A DNA stretch of 64,000 nucleotides from Isoetes taiwanensis (taxonomy: Eukaryota > Streptophyta > Lycopodiopsida > Isoetales > Isoetaceae). Each line of letters opens with the position of its first letter. The stretch's first letter is position 1. The stretch covers positions 3,718,483 to 3,782,482 of the forward strand of contig JAJEKV010000071.1 of NCBI GenBank assembly GCA_021234155.1, written 5' to 3'. Below are positions 1 through 11,339 of the stretch, one piece after another. The position numbers and the translations under genes were made by a program. Under the pieces are notes generated by a model. That model was not told where the DNA came from. It did no database searches and saw nothing but the letters and a program-made list of their open reading frames with translations.

Positions 1-720
1 ATGCCGGATTTCTATGACAAGTATGTAACGCCTGAACATGCTATGCGGTGGTTCAACCAAATGAAGCTGTATTTTGCAGCTACGAAGAAAGGTGAAAATG
101 CCCGACTAATGTATGCCACTCTGAAGTTGAAGGGACCGGCAGCTGCATGGTGGGACATTCACACCGAGAATGGTCAGAAGCTGCGTACTTAGAGGGAATT
201 TTGTCATTTATTCCGACAAGAGCATGCACCTCATTATGACCGGCAACATGCGCTCATACAGCTGAAGGAGCTCACTCAGACAGGGTTTCTGTGGGATTAT
301 GCGACGGAGCTGAGGGCGCTCTTTTCACGATTACCCGAGATTACTGCAGGGATGCGCGTGGATCATTTTATAAATGGTCTACGGGATGCTAGCATTCACA
401 CGCATTTGCTGCAGGCTGAACCTGCTAACTTTGAGTTGGCTGTTGAGATGGCCAGGAAACTGGTGGGTAGGGTAGAATCCAGGAAGGCTCAGAACTTTGC
501 TAATTGGAAGTCAAAGAGGGCCGGGGGAAACTCCCAGGGATCTGCTCCCTCTAAGAAGCAGAAGAATGATTCTAAGGATAAGGCCGCCGAGGGCAAGGCC
601 AAGGAAGATGACGCCAAAACGGATAAGCCTAAGGCGTTATCGTTGTGGGGTGGTCAGACACTTTGCCCGAGAATGTACAAAGTTTCGCAAGAAAATTTTG
701 GCCAGTATTGCAAAGGTAAA
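1..720 (+). pseudogene. gypsy gag (capsid region), nonsense-mutated
   Basis: The reading frame from position 1 encodes a retrotransposon gag capsid domain (motif GPAAAWWDI followed by a helical region with FRQEHAPHYDRQHALIQL). The capsid protein would package element RNA into cytoplasmic particles. TAG at 190-192 interrupts the frame, but the same frame resumes directly after it and continues through NGLRDASIHTHLL to a basic, Lys/Ser-rich linker ending at 723. The basic linker is typical of the segment before the nucleocapsid zinc knuckle. The true start may lie upstream of the window. Confidence 0.85.
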
Positions 721-937
721 TGATAAGTCGGAGGTAAAGGCATTATCAGTTATCGCTCGAGAAGAGATGGTAAGCCCTACTTCACGTTCTTATGCGAATA
801 AAGTTATAAGATTGTTATGTAGAATCAATGGTAGAAACGTGGTTGTTTTGGTTGATTCTGGAAGCACTCATAACTTTATTTCTGCAGATCTAGCACATGA
901 TCTGGGGCTAGAATTGAACGAGGTGGCTCGTACGTGA
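640..937 (+). pseudogene. gypsy zinc knuckle and aspartic protease, frameshifted
   Basis: In the frame +1 relative to gag, residues RCGVVRHFARECTK match a CCHC zinc knuckle whose first cysteine is changed and whose usual Gly before His is Arg. About 50 residues later VVLVDSGSTHNFIS matches the retropepsin-like active site (D-S/T-G). The protease would cleave the polyprotein. The frame ends at 937 and the continuation is found in the next frame, so the protease is broken in its second half. Confidence 0.85.
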
Positions 938-2222
938 TCGAGTCTGAGGCCTGGCCACAAACTCAGTATCACAGTGAGCAAGCACGGGGTGTTTGCTTGG
1001 AGTTGTTGGACAAAGAATCCCAGATTGTAACATCTATGTCCATAGATCTAGACATCGCTCAGTTAAAGCGATATGATGTCATTCTAGGGATGAAATGGTT
1101 ACATCATGTTGAGCCACAAATTCTCTGGACAACACACGCCTTGGTTTTGAATTTACCGTCAAGTGAAGCAGTTAGGGTTCAAGGTTTACCACATGTAGAG
1201 CCTAGTAAGCTTATGTCAGCCACTCAGGCTAAAAAAGTTTTCAAAGTTAATACAAATATTTTTTCTTTGATGTACTTGAGAAAAGATGATTTGATTATCA
1301 AATCGTGTAACTCATTGGTGGTTAACACCGGAGTAAACTCTGAGGTAGACCAAAGACTAAAAGATCTTTTGCATACCTTTAAGGATATTTTTCCAAAAGA
1401 GTTACCCGAGGGACCACCACCCTCGCGGGGTGTCGAGCACGAAATTGAGCTTGAACCTGGCGTCAAGCCCATGGCACGTGCTCCCTACCGATTAAGTCCT
1501 CTAGAACTTGAAGAGGTTAAAAAGCAAGTGAGAGAATTATTAAGCAAAGGTTTTGTACGACCCAGTAAATCACCTTTTGCGAGCCCTGTTTTGCTTTTTA
1601 AGAAAAAGGACGGAACTATGCGGATGTGCATAGATTACCGGGCACTTAACAAGGCAACTGTAAAGGATCGATATCCTTTACCCCGGGTCGATGATATTCT
1701 GGATCATCTTGGGGGCGCCAAATGGTTCACTGATAGACCTTCGAAGTGGATATCATCAGATTAAGATTCGGGAAGGGCTGCATTCAGAACTCATCAAGGA
1801 CATTATGAGTTTCTAGTTATGTCGTTTGGGCTTACAAATGCACCCGCAACGTTTATGCGACTAATGAATCAAGTGTTCTCTGAGCATTTGAACAAGTTTG
1901 TCGAGGTCTTTTTAGATGATATTCTCGTCTACTCGCAAACTTTTGAAGAGCATTTCGTTCATTTGGAACACGTTATTCGAATTTTACGGGAACACAAACT
2001 TTATGCAAAGATTTCCAAATGTGATTTCTTTAAGCAGCAAGTGGTTTATTTGGGGCATATCCTGTCTGGTGCCGGTGTCTCCCCAGATCCCGCCAAGGTA
2101 CAAGTGGTACAGCAATGGCTCCCACCAGAAAACGTTTCGGAGTTACGAAGTTTTCTAGGGTTAGCCACGTACTACCGCAAATTTGTACCTAAATTTTCTA
2201 AAGTTGTTGGAATGCCGCTTAT
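934..2222 (+). pseudogene. gypsy protease C-terminus and reverse transcriptase, frameshifted
   Basis: The frame from 934 covers the end of the protease ([10 protein letters not shown]) and the start of RT ([20 protein letters not shown]). It stops at 1762-1764. RT resumes in other frames: [13 protein letters not shown] near 1740-1780, then from 1819 MSFGLTNAPATFMRLMNQVF and the catalytic motif VFLDDILVYS near 1909-1938 (the YVDD equivalent). The thumb region (YLGHILSGAGVSPDPAKV, LRSFLGLATYYRKFVP) follows. Homology ends near 2222. Confidence 0.92.
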
Positions 2223-2560
2223 GAGAACCGAGGTAATCAGCCTCAGGCTAGTGGTGGAACTCCAGGAAATTGGAATAGACGAGCAGCGAGTACGCAGGGT
2301 GTTACTGGTCCATGAAATGCTCGTACTGAGGAGAGGCCTGCACGGGCCCAAGCCGTTACACTAAAAGTATCAAAAGCGGAACCAGACATGCGCGCCTATG
2401 CTATTGGTGGAGATCCTCCAGAATACCTTGCTACCGACGTTATCCATCTTCCAGGTAGCATTCAAACGCAACCTCTATCAATGGTTTATATGTTTAATGC
2501 TAGTAGCTTAAACAATTATCATAGCATTGTGACAATGAAAAAAAAAATAATATGAGCTAA
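2223..2560 (+). other. gag-like debris joined to the gypsy RT; possible chimeric junction
   Basis: Directly after the RT the translation changes to a Gln/Gly/Asn/Arg-rich stretch (NQPQASGGTPGNWNRRAAS) with a stop, then RPARAQAVTLKVSKAEPDMRAYAIGG. This composition resembles the linker before a gag nucleocapsid rather than the RNase H expected after RT. I infer a junction between two retroelements or a deletion. No confident domain call. Positions 2380-2610 hold AT-rich sequence that could be the decayed end of the copia LTR that follows. Confidence 0.35.
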
Positions 2561-2610
2561 AGCAAATGTATAAGGCTAAGTTGAATGATTTATAGTTTGA
2601 AATTGAAAAC

Positions 2611-2622
2611 TGGTATCAGAGC
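2611..2622 (+). other. primer-binding site for initiator tRNA-Met (copia)
   Basis: TGGTATCAGAGC is complementary to the 3' end of plant initiator tRNA-Met and is the usual minus-strand primer site of Ty1/copia elements. It lies 8 bp upstream of the gag ATG at 2631, so the 5' LTR should end just before 2611. I could not define the LTR start. Confidence 0.9.
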
Positions 2623-2630
2623 AGGAAATA

Positions 2631-3330
2631 ATGGCAAGCAGATTAGGAGCTTCATTGTTAAATGCAATTGAAGTTTATAAAGGAGGTTCTGGTTTTCAAG
2701 TATGGCAAGAAAAGGTTGAAGAAGTCTTGAAGGTTGAAGGATTATGGGATTTTGTTGAGGAACAAGTCCAAACTGTGGAAGTATCTAACAGAGGGAGAAC
2801 TTATGCAACTGCTGCTGCATCAAGTTCAAACACTAGTCCAACAACTAGAGAAGGAAGTGTGAATGGAGGAGTTGGGGATCTAGCTCCTTAGAGGTAAGGA
2901 GTCCAGATTTGGATGCTGAAAGAAAAGCCAAAGAGCTGGAGGCAAAAGCAGTAATTAAGAGCAAGATAAGCTCTAGTATCTTGCTAAAAATGAGAGGCAT
3001 GTCTCCTAAAGAGATGTGGACCTACATGTTGCAGACTTATCAAGCCAAGACCTCTTCTCAGCTGGATGTCTTGGACAAGGAGCTCAGAGATTTGAGGTTT
3101 AGTGATAAGGATGATGTGAAAGATGTTTTTGAAAAGATTGACAACATTATTGCAGATATGGAAGCATCTGGAGTTCCCATATCAAAGGAGTTTCAAATAA
3201 ATTCCATTGCAAAGGTATTTTCCAAGCATAAACAGCTTGCTAACCTTAGTTACAAATATAGCTAAGAGCAGAGAGGAGGCTGAGAAAATGATAAAAACAG
3301 AAGTAGAACAGCATGAAGTACTTAACACTA
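2631..3330 (+). pseudogene. copia gag, N-terminal part
   Basis: ATG at 2631 follows the primer site. The protein begins with a typical copia N-terminus (GSGFQVWQEKVEEVLKVEG) and continues in another frame with the UBN2-type gag domain (MSPKEMWTYMLQTYQAKTSS, LRDLRFSDKDDVKDVFEKID). A stop at 2889-2891 and a frame change separate the two parts. The gag reading is cut at TA 3329-3330 by the next element. Confidence 0.85.
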
Positions 3331-5968
3331 GAGTTGTCCCGGGGACCATTTCTGGTCCATGGACCAGAAATGGTCCACCATACCCCCTGCCACTTAAACC
3401 GATATATCTCACAAGATAAATTTTAATTTTAAAATATACCACCACTATTTGAGTCTTCACTTGATTCTTAACGACCTGTGAGAATTTCATGACCATTGGA
3501 TACACCTTTATATTGGTATGATTGTTCAAACTTTGAAGAATTTGGCAGTTTTTACAGCACTCTAGAACTGCATTCTTCAATTTTCTAGCATAAAAGTGTC
3601 TAAACCTTGCTAAATATGAAATTAATTGATGTATTATGATAAAACATATCAATTTGCATGTTTCTATGTTTTGCCACTATCATTTGATTTTAATTGAAGT
3701 CGCCAAACCCTATTTTGCTTAAAAATGCTGCATGAGGTTCAAGAATTATTTCTCTCTTATTATTACAAGTTTTGACTTAATTTTTGTGACAATGAGTTCT
3801 TAACTAGGTAACCTATAGTCCAAAGAATTTTTTTTATGTTTATATGTTTTATTAGTATCGTTATTAACTAAAGAAATTATTGTACAGAATTCAAAATAAA
3901 AATATGGGTTAAAGTGCTTCAATAAATCCCATCCATAAGTCTCATAAGGATAGTAAATGATGCATTCTAATCAACTCTATGTAGGAATTTACTTTATCAA
4001 CATAAATATAGTGTAACTAGGGTATAACCATGCATTATCTAGATCTAAACGAGCTCTAATATAATAGGATGAACACAAAGAAAGGTTCCAAAGTGCATTG
4101 ATCATACCTTTATAGGTCTAAAACTCAATAATAATGTAGGTAGTGATAGTTATTAAAGAATAGAGGACAATATCACGAAGTTTAGCCATGACTATAAATA
4201 AATAGATCAAAAGACTTTCCGTACCTGTTTTTCTAGTTCATCTCAAAAATTAACTTATTTCACTATAATTCTTCCATAAGCCTTTGAAGTGGCGCAATGT
4301 ATGATAAAAAGGGATATTGAGATCCTTGTTGTGGTCTTATTAGGAAAAAAAATGAAGAAACCTACTTACTTTCCAATATTATAAAGTTAGACAATGTGTG
4401 GCTGCTCCAAAATGTTGTAGTCTAAGTAGGACCATAGTACATGTAGATCAACTTTTATGATAGGCTATAAATTTTGTAAATTTGAACCTTTTGGCAATAT
4501 ATATCTCAAATTTCATGTTAGGATAATATATTATATACAAGATTTGAATATAAATAAGCATGGACTATGTATAGGTCCAGGATTAAACCAACTGGATTGA
4601 GAAAATTTCTCTATTTATTTGCATTGGCTCTATTCATTTTGTTCCCTACAATGATATTATGATTTCTTGTCGTCTATAAGATAATCTTTGAAAGGTGTAA
4701 GTGGACTTTCTCATACATTCAAAGTAGCCCTTAACTACTTAATTTTTGTGCTCCGATATCACCTTTTAGATAGACAATCCTCCCTAATCAACTAATGTTA
4801 TCATGTATAATGTGATATAAACTATATTCTAAAGAATTGATTAAGATGATGATGTTCTTAACTTTTAAATGAGAGGTCATGTGGACCAATAATTGGCATC
4901 GGCATAGCAGTCTATCTTGATCTTCTTTAGGCATATCTTTTCATATTTTTCCTTGGTTCATCTTGCATTGCTATCTTAACTTTGGAAAGCTTTGAAATAT
5001 GGTGTTTGAAGTTCATTTTCAAGGCACAAATCTAGAGATCAAATATGGAAAATATTTGATGATAACTTGGAACTAATACTAAAAGTTTTAGCCCAAACCT
5101 AGCAATAGATATTTTTTATTGATAGAGGATCTCATGAAATACTAATATCCTAAAATTCGGCTTGAGATCCAATAAGGTAAAGAAGTTATTGATTTAAAAT
5201 GAACACATGTGGACCGATAATGGTCTTATGTACAGAAACCTTTATTGATTTATCATGATCGTGCCTTTTGCTCTTTTTCTTTACTTGTTTTTTCATTGGT
5301 TTCATATCCATACAAGCATTTATATATTATTTTTTCAATGACATACTATTTCAATAAATTTCTTTCAAATATAACAAAATAGACATCAATTAAAAGTTAC
5401 TTAAAAGTGTTATTATAAGTTAAATTTTGAAGCTTCAAATTACTATTTAACAAATATTTTTTATGCATGGAACAATTAGTCAAGTACTTATATACCAAAT
5501 TTGAAGTAAAAAATCATTTTCATGCAAAAGTTATAGAATTTTAAAAAAGAAAACCTTACGGGAACCATTATTGGTCCACGTAGGAAAATGACTTGTTTTG
5601 ACCCTGTCATGTTTGGTGGCTATATCTTCCTTTCTAGACTTCGGATTGGAACAAGGTTTTTTGTGTATTAATCCTTATCTCGTATAGAAAAATACCATTA
5701 TAATGAAAAAAATCAAAAAAATCCTTTTATTGAGACAGTTTTACATTATGTAAACATGAAGCAAACTGGACTTGACCCCCCTTGATTCACCTAAACATAA
5801 CTTTCAATTTTGGGGGTATATGCATTTTTAACTATTTTTCCTGTGCAACATGACTGCCATATATTAACATGTAGAAAGGGTTTAACTGAATTTTATGTCA
5901 TTGATTTTATATGAATTTTAAAGCGAACTGTACAAATGAACCATTTATGGTCCATCAAGGGACAACTC
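3331..5968. mobile_element. 2.64 kb non-autonomous DNA transposon with TA target duplication
   Basis: The copia gag is interrupted exactly here. The ends are the perfect 10 bp inverted repeat GAGTTGTCCC / GGGACAACTC, and both sides are flanked by TA (3329-3330 and 5969-5970), as for Tc1/mariner-Stowaway-type insertions. The inside is AT-rich with no credible coding sequence, so mobilisation must be in trans. GGACCA/TGGTCC motifs occur at both ends (3343-3376 and 5940-5954) and inside (near 4890, 5213 and 5573). A diverged copy of its 4.88-5.33 kb part lies at 38.35-38.86 kb. A 2 bp TA duplication cannot be told from palindromic chance by sequence alone, but the interrupted gag makes the boundaries credible. 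Confidence 0.8.
3343..3376. repeat. 34 bp perfect palindrome at the left end of the TA element
   Basis: Positions 3343-3359 (GGACCATTTCTGGTCCA) are followed without a spacer by their exact reverse complement, 3360-3376. It could extrude as a hairpin or serve as a double binding site. A related half is at 5938-5955 near the other end. Confidence 0.95.
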
Positions 5969-5970
5969 TA

Positions 5971-6513
5971 GTTGTTAATGATGATGAAGAACAAAGTGAA
6001 ATTTTATTTGCCTCAAGTGGTAAAGACAAAATTGGTTCATGCTTTAATTGTGATGCCTATGGGCATCTTAAAGCTAATTGTCCAAAGTTAAACAAGAGGA
6101 ACAAATGTTTCAATTGCCAAGGTTTTGGCCATATGGCAAACAATTGCCCCAGTCCCAGGGACAATAAAGGTAGTTTCAAAACTAATGCTGGCAGGGGGGG
6201 AAATTTTAATGGCAAAGGAGGAACTTGAGATGGCAGAAACTATAACACAAAAGGTAGAGGGAAATCTGCAACAGTAAATTTGGATGCTGAGAAAACAGAG
6301 GAAGAAGAGGAAATCCAAGATGAAGATGCTGAGGTAAAATATCCTAAAGCATTATCTGTTAGTTATGATTCAAAACTAAGGAATGATGATCTTTATGTGT
6401 TAGACAGTGGAGCTGAGAGAAGCGTGATCAAGTCACTCACTAAGTTAAGAGGAAAAATCTACAAGACTTTGCAAGCCTTGAACATGATCCTTTCAAGCCT
6501 TGGTAAATCCTAG
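5971..6513 (+). pseudogene. copia nucleocapsid (two CCHC knuckles) and protease start
   Basis: CFNCDAYGHLKANC and CFNCQGFGHMANNC are two complete zinc knuckles that bind element RNA. A TGA at 6226-6228 interrupts a Gly/Asn/Lys-rich segment, the same frame then continues through an acidic stretch to VLDSGAERSV, the copia protease active site. Homology ends near 6513. The 5' junction with gag is at 5969-5970. Confidence 0.9.
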
Positions 6514-7830
6514 GACCGTGCCTTAGAATATTCATGGCGGAACCATGCTTTAATCCATAATGGTGTCACTAGCAAAGACTATCGAATATGGGATTCTCTT
6601 GCTTTAGATTTATATTCTTGCTTGTTGGTTAACTATTGTTTGCAATGCTTATTTCGTGCTCTAAAATGGTATTGCCAGTGCTTATTGTTGTGTTGCGACA
6701 TGTGCGTATCTTGCATGGGTACTGTATAGTATTTAAGAATATGGGTTGCATCCATCTTGTGGGGATTTATCTTATGCAAAGGTTCTTAATTGTATGATAT
6801 GGTCTTCTTAATTGTATGACGTGACATCCTGCATTATTTGACAGCCCATCTTCGGAGGGGTGGGGCGGCCATGTGACTCCTTATCCGTGGCAAGAGGGGG
6901 AGGGCTAGACAGATGAGGCCAAGGGGAGAGCCCCCTTGTAATAAGGTCTGTACGTACAGTGAAATGGAATGTATCTCCTTGGGGTCGCGACCCAAGGGGA
7001 AAGTTGGACTGGATCAGAGATCCTAAGCATGTAGTTCTGCATTTAACCTAAGATTGTTTGAGCTTGATCGTCTAACCTCTTGCAGGATAAAAGGAGCGAG
7101 GTAAGCCTCTATTATCATGCATTGGACATAACTAGATATTTCATGATTAGTATGCTTGTTGTTCCCCTACCCTAGTGTTCCCCACTTAGTCCACGTGGAC
7201 TAACCCCTTCTTGCTTGCTGTATGTTTGCTAAAGATGGCACATCCGGATGAGCCAAGCACCACGTTACACTTAGATTCTTTCGTAACGTGGTGGTTTCGA
7301 CAGACTTGGGATGAGTTAGAGTTGGTGTCGAAGCACTGGATCTATGAGCTGTTGACTGATCTCTTCAGACAGATTTATTATGAGCAGAGGCAACTGAAGG
7401 TTGACCTCTTGGACGGAGAGTCTGGAGATGAGCCTTCAGAAGAGTCTGGGTTTACTGGGCCCTCTTCACTCACCTCGGATGGAGGATCTGAGTGAACCTG
7501 CTATGTTTTATTGTACAGTCTGTTGTTATCTTTTGGACATGCTGTTAGCATATCTTTTGTATCATCTATGAGACTATGTGTTAGGTGATATCATATGGCG
7601 TGATGGGATCTTTTTAATGTGTGTGCCTAAGTTACTGTATTTTGGGATTACATGAATATGATATGGAGATTTGGCAGATCTTGTATGATTCGTATTGTTA
7701 CTATAGTTAGGCTACCTTGTTTTAAGTATAGTTATGTTGTAACGCGGCCGACAGCCCATGCCAAGAGGTTTGGGTCCGTCTCACACTGCTACCAAGGTAT
7801 GGCATTCTTTGTTGCAATAATAATAAGATA
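6514..7830. other. LTR-like noncoding region with one short ORF
   Basis: No conserved domain. GTGACATCC near 6820 and TGTAACGCGG near 7738 resemble the TGT... starts of plant gypsy LTRs, and 6840-7110 is G-rich, as in many LTR leaders. An ORF from the ATG at 7235 to 7495 encodes an acidic peptide (TWDELELVSKHWIYELLTDL, then Glu/Ser/Gly-rich) with no family I recognise. Direct-repeat ends or target duplications could not be confirmed. Confidence 0.35.
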
Positions 7831-9060
7831 GTTATGTCAGGATATTGGCTTGTGGAATCGTTCAACTTTATATTCGTTGTAGAACTTCTATGCCCTGGAA
7901 TTCTATGGAAATTACAGAAAAAACATTATTGGTTTTTTTTTTTAGATAAAGTCAGAGCTGAATTTGTAGTTAATTCAGATACGAATGACCCAAAAAATGC
8001 TTTGCTATTCCCTTGTGTTTAGATAGGTACTTCATTGGTATCAAGTTAATTCATTCCTTCTGAAACAGAGAGCCTGATGATGCACTAATCAAATTCATCC
8101 CGTAGAGGATATGCCAAGAAAGTGGATACCTTATACCTTCAATCATGGAGAAGAAAAATTCCAAGAACCAGTCTTTTTTGAAGCTGCTGCTAGTAATGCT
8201 TTTTGTGGTGTGCACAGTTGTGACCATTTTGACTGCACCAACATCATCTCTTGCAGATTATGGATTGGAGCCATGCCTGAGAAGTTGAAAGTCAGGTCAT
8301 ATCCTTTGTCATGTCAGTAAGCTAGAGAATGATTCTTAAATTGTGGACTAATAAGCACAGTGTATATCGATTTGTTTTTTGAATGGAAACGAATGATGAA
8401 TGCATTGTGGCAAAATACTACAATGGTTGGAAAGTTTGGAAGCAATCAGGTCACTGCTAGAGAAAAAGAACATGCAACTTCGGCTTGGTTTCTTGGCCTA
8501 GCACCAGACTTTAGAGAATGGGAGAATTTTAGTAATGGGAGGCCTACAATTTTCAAGTTTGATCGTGTCCATTATAGTTTCACATGGTCTGACTTCCTTT
8601 AGAAGGGATTGATGAAGAGAAACCAAGCTGCCCTTTGCTTCCCCTGCCATCCATAACAGAAGATGCTAAGCTTGACCTGGTAATTGCAGCAATGCCGTCC
8701 ACTGGATCTAACTGGGAGAGGACATCTTCAAATACTCCTATCTGCTGCAAAAGTTGTTGGGCAAACTGGAGATCAAAATATGTATGTGGCCTTATGCGGT
8801 TGTTGCAAACCTTTTCTGAACCTCTTCACATGTCATGAGCTTATTGATCATCATGAAAATATCTCGCTTTACAAAGTCGCCCTGAGGAAGACGCAGAAAA
8901 GCATGGTTGTACCTGTTGGGGCTTGCGAACTTTCTGTACCACTGAAGCTAGAAGGTATTAAAATTAATTACCAGGTAAAACATTGTCACGTCACTATCAG
9001 ATTCTCAAAACAGATAGTTAAGATATGGTCTGAATAAAAGGTTGTAACTCATTGAAGATA
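7831..9060 (+). other. exon-like coding debris of unknown origin
   Basis: Several open stretches look coding but are not joined by clear signals. ATG at 8145 opens a 47-residue peptide with a basic start and a hydrophobic segment (FLKLLLVMLFVVCTVVTIL), like a type II membrane anchor. At 8684-8974 a Cys-rich stretch (MYVALCGCCKPFLNLFTCHE) ends at a possible splice donor (CAG/GTAAAA near 8973). Stops separate the pieces. It may be a decayed host gene or captured exons; no function is assigned. Confidence 0.3.
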
Positions 9061-9689
9061 AATCAGCCTTCTAACTGCACTACGGGGAGTTGTTTTAAAA
9101 AGACTGCAGGATGACATCCTCAACTGATTTACATCAATGCAGGTCCATAGGCTAATGAATGAACGCAGAAAAAGAAGCATATGTATTTATTCTTCATTTT
9201 ACTAAATCTTATCTCTGTGGGGCAATTCACTATTTATACAATTCAGTGCTATTCATTACTAACAGTAATTAACTCAGTGAATTACATCAAGATCACAACA
9301 TTCCCTCAAAATACTCAATAAACAGAATTTTGAAAAGATCACAATTGCATTGATTCCTATCAGAAGTTTACAAAAGGTTGTAAAAGTTTTACCAAAAGCA
9401 ACAAAAAACAGACAAATCTAGAAGTTCACAAAAGCTTGTATTTCTCCCAAATCATTCTTCATCGTATGTTTCATCAACTCACTGAAATTCTGTACTGAAA
9501 TGCTTGGCATCACAATGTTACGGTTCTGGAAGTTGCCACCTGAAATTCCAATCTGTAACTACATACCTAAAGCATGCCTAACAATCGGAGAAATTTTTGC
9601 AAGCACGTCTAGATCATGATTTAGTTGTGCTGCTAAGTCCCTCTTCATCTCAATCTGCCTCATTTTCAGCTACTGTCAAAACAGAAGAC

Positions 9690-11290
9690 GACTCCACAAC
9701 TGGACCAGAATCGACAACAACAGATACTGAACTAACATTTTGAGCAGACTGATCAACAAGATTGATCGCCTTACCACCATAAACCTGACACTCATCAATT
9801 TTCTTGAGCTTGTCCTACAGCACAGAATCATATGTTCTTCTAATCCCATTTTCGTCAAATGAATTCTCAACCAAAGACATTGTACATTTGGTTTGCAACT
9901 GTCTTATCATACCTGCATTCACAGAAAATTTATAAATAAACAAAAAGAAACCAAGTAACAAAAAATTACAAAATGAAATTATAAAATTACCATTGTACGC
10001 TTCATCTGTCCGTTGTCCAGTGGTCTTCTTGCCTACATCTATTGGAACCCTTGCACTAGATATGCGAGCAATCATAGTAGAACGGTCTGATTTACCGGAA
10101 TATTTCCCTTAATGCCAACAGTAGCTAGCATATACTTCACACATTCAGAAAGCTTTCTAGCACTCATCCTATTCACAGAATTATACCATTCATTACTTTT
10201 CGGATTCTGAATTGGCTGCATAAAACAGAATCTAAAGAAACTTCCATCCTTATCAGTTTTTGGCTCAACCAAATGCCTGTCCAGCTGCCTAAAAGTCTTA
10301 CAACATCTGCTTGGTGACATTTCAAAGACATTCTAAACTGTTCTTCATGATAATGACTCATGTCGACATCATAATTCTTGCTCAACCTTTCATTGTACTC
10401 AAGATATTCTGCTCCATTCTCTGAACCAACAATGAAATCTGATATAACTAGCTTATGAAGCTCGTTCATTCCACGAATAGCAAAATCTAGCAACACAATA
10501 ATAGAGAAATCTCCTCTGCAAACTCTTAGCATGATGAATCTGGCGGTCTACACTAGCTAACAATGCCTTCTCATCTGTATACGCTATCTCATCTACCTTT
10601 TTGTGCTTCTGACACACACTTGAAGTCCTCCTAGATCTTCTCATAGACACAATGCCGGCTAGGCGGGCTCACTCAAATATCGGACAAACTTTGATATCGA
10701 AAATAGCTTCTGGCATTCCAGAATTTGGAATTTTGACATGCTGGTGTCTTCGTATAATTGCATCAAACTTACGAAACAAAATCTGTAATCTGTACACAAA
10801 TATAGAATTAACTACAGAATTAACACTAGAGTTAACAAAATGAACTAACTATAGAATCAAGTACATAATGAACTAACCTACAACATAAAAGGCTCCAGCA
10901 GAGAGCAAAGCCTACTCCAGGTCCTCAATTTTCTTCTCTAAAGAATGCCCCATAAACTCCCTCCACAAATCAAAAAGTTTTCTGGCCCATAAAAGCTTGG
11001 CAACAGATTTAGAAATACCATCGGGTTCTACTTCCTTCTTGAGCTCCTCATCGAGCTCAACAAAAGGAACTCAAGAACCATCACCCATGAAAGTAGGATT
11101 TGATGGCACAAGGACTACCTCAAGCATTCCAAATGCAGCAATATCTTCCATATACTTAGCTATGACATCCTCCTCAAACTCGGACATACTTTCTGACTCA
11201 AAATCCGTTACAAGTCTCATTAGGTATAAACTAACTATAATCTGCTTCCATTTGCTTTTTCCCTTGGTATCTCCCACAAGAGAATACAAA
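9690..11290 (-). pseudogene. Crypton-like tyrosine recombinase (DUF3504-type), broken
   Basis: Read on the minus strand, 11.29-10.95 kb gives an acidic N-terminal part and LFDLWREFMGHSLEKKIEDL, like the core-binding region of tyrosine recombinases of the ZMYM/QRICH1/DUF3504 type. At 10.53-10.35 kb FAIRGMNELHKLVISDF carries the first catalytic Arg, followed by EYLEYNERLSKN. At 10.27-10.12 kb comes NPKSNEWYNSVNRMSARKL. At 10.10-9.99 kb SDRSTMIARISSARVP and TTGQRTDEAYNG match the HxxR...TGH...Y block, with the first His lost and the second replaced by Gln. At least three frame changes and several stops are present. Such enzymes cut and rejoin DNA through a tyrosine. A short acidic tail (VYGGKAINLVDQSAQNVSS) follows to about 9.69 kb. 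Confidence 0.7.
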
Positions 11291-11339
11291 ATCTTCGTGA
11301 TCTTTGCAAGAACAAACCATGAAAAAGCTTAAGACAATA

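Larger units (their letters stand above)
1..2222 (+). mobile_element. Ty3/gypsy LTR retrotransposon fragment (gag-protease-RT), truncated both ends
   Basis: The order gag, zinc knuckle, aspartic protease, reverse transcriptase is the gypsy pol order up to RT. The element enters from the left window edge and stops in RT near 2222, so RNase H, integrase and both LTRs are absent. It has an in-frame TAG at 190-192 and at least three frameshifts (near 500-640, 935 and 1730-1800), so it is dead. The sequence after 2222 is a different gag-like piece, which suggests a deletion or recombination junction there. Confidence 0.93.
2631..6513 (+). mobile_element. Ty1/copia retrotransposon fragment (gag-NC-protease), interrupted by a DNA transposon
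   Basis: Gag starts 8 bp after the primer site, is split at 3329/5969 by a TA-flanked insertion, and resumes with two CCHC zinc knuckles and a protease active site. The sequence is lost after about 6513, before integrase. Stops at 2889 and 6226 and a frameshift near 2900 show it is not functional. The copia RT-RNase H fragment at the right end of the window is in the opposite orientation and cannot be shown to belong to this copy. Confidence 0.9.

Noticed and set aside
6088-6318. 76-codon minus-strand frame
   Set aside because: Shadow of the copia zinc-knuckle region.
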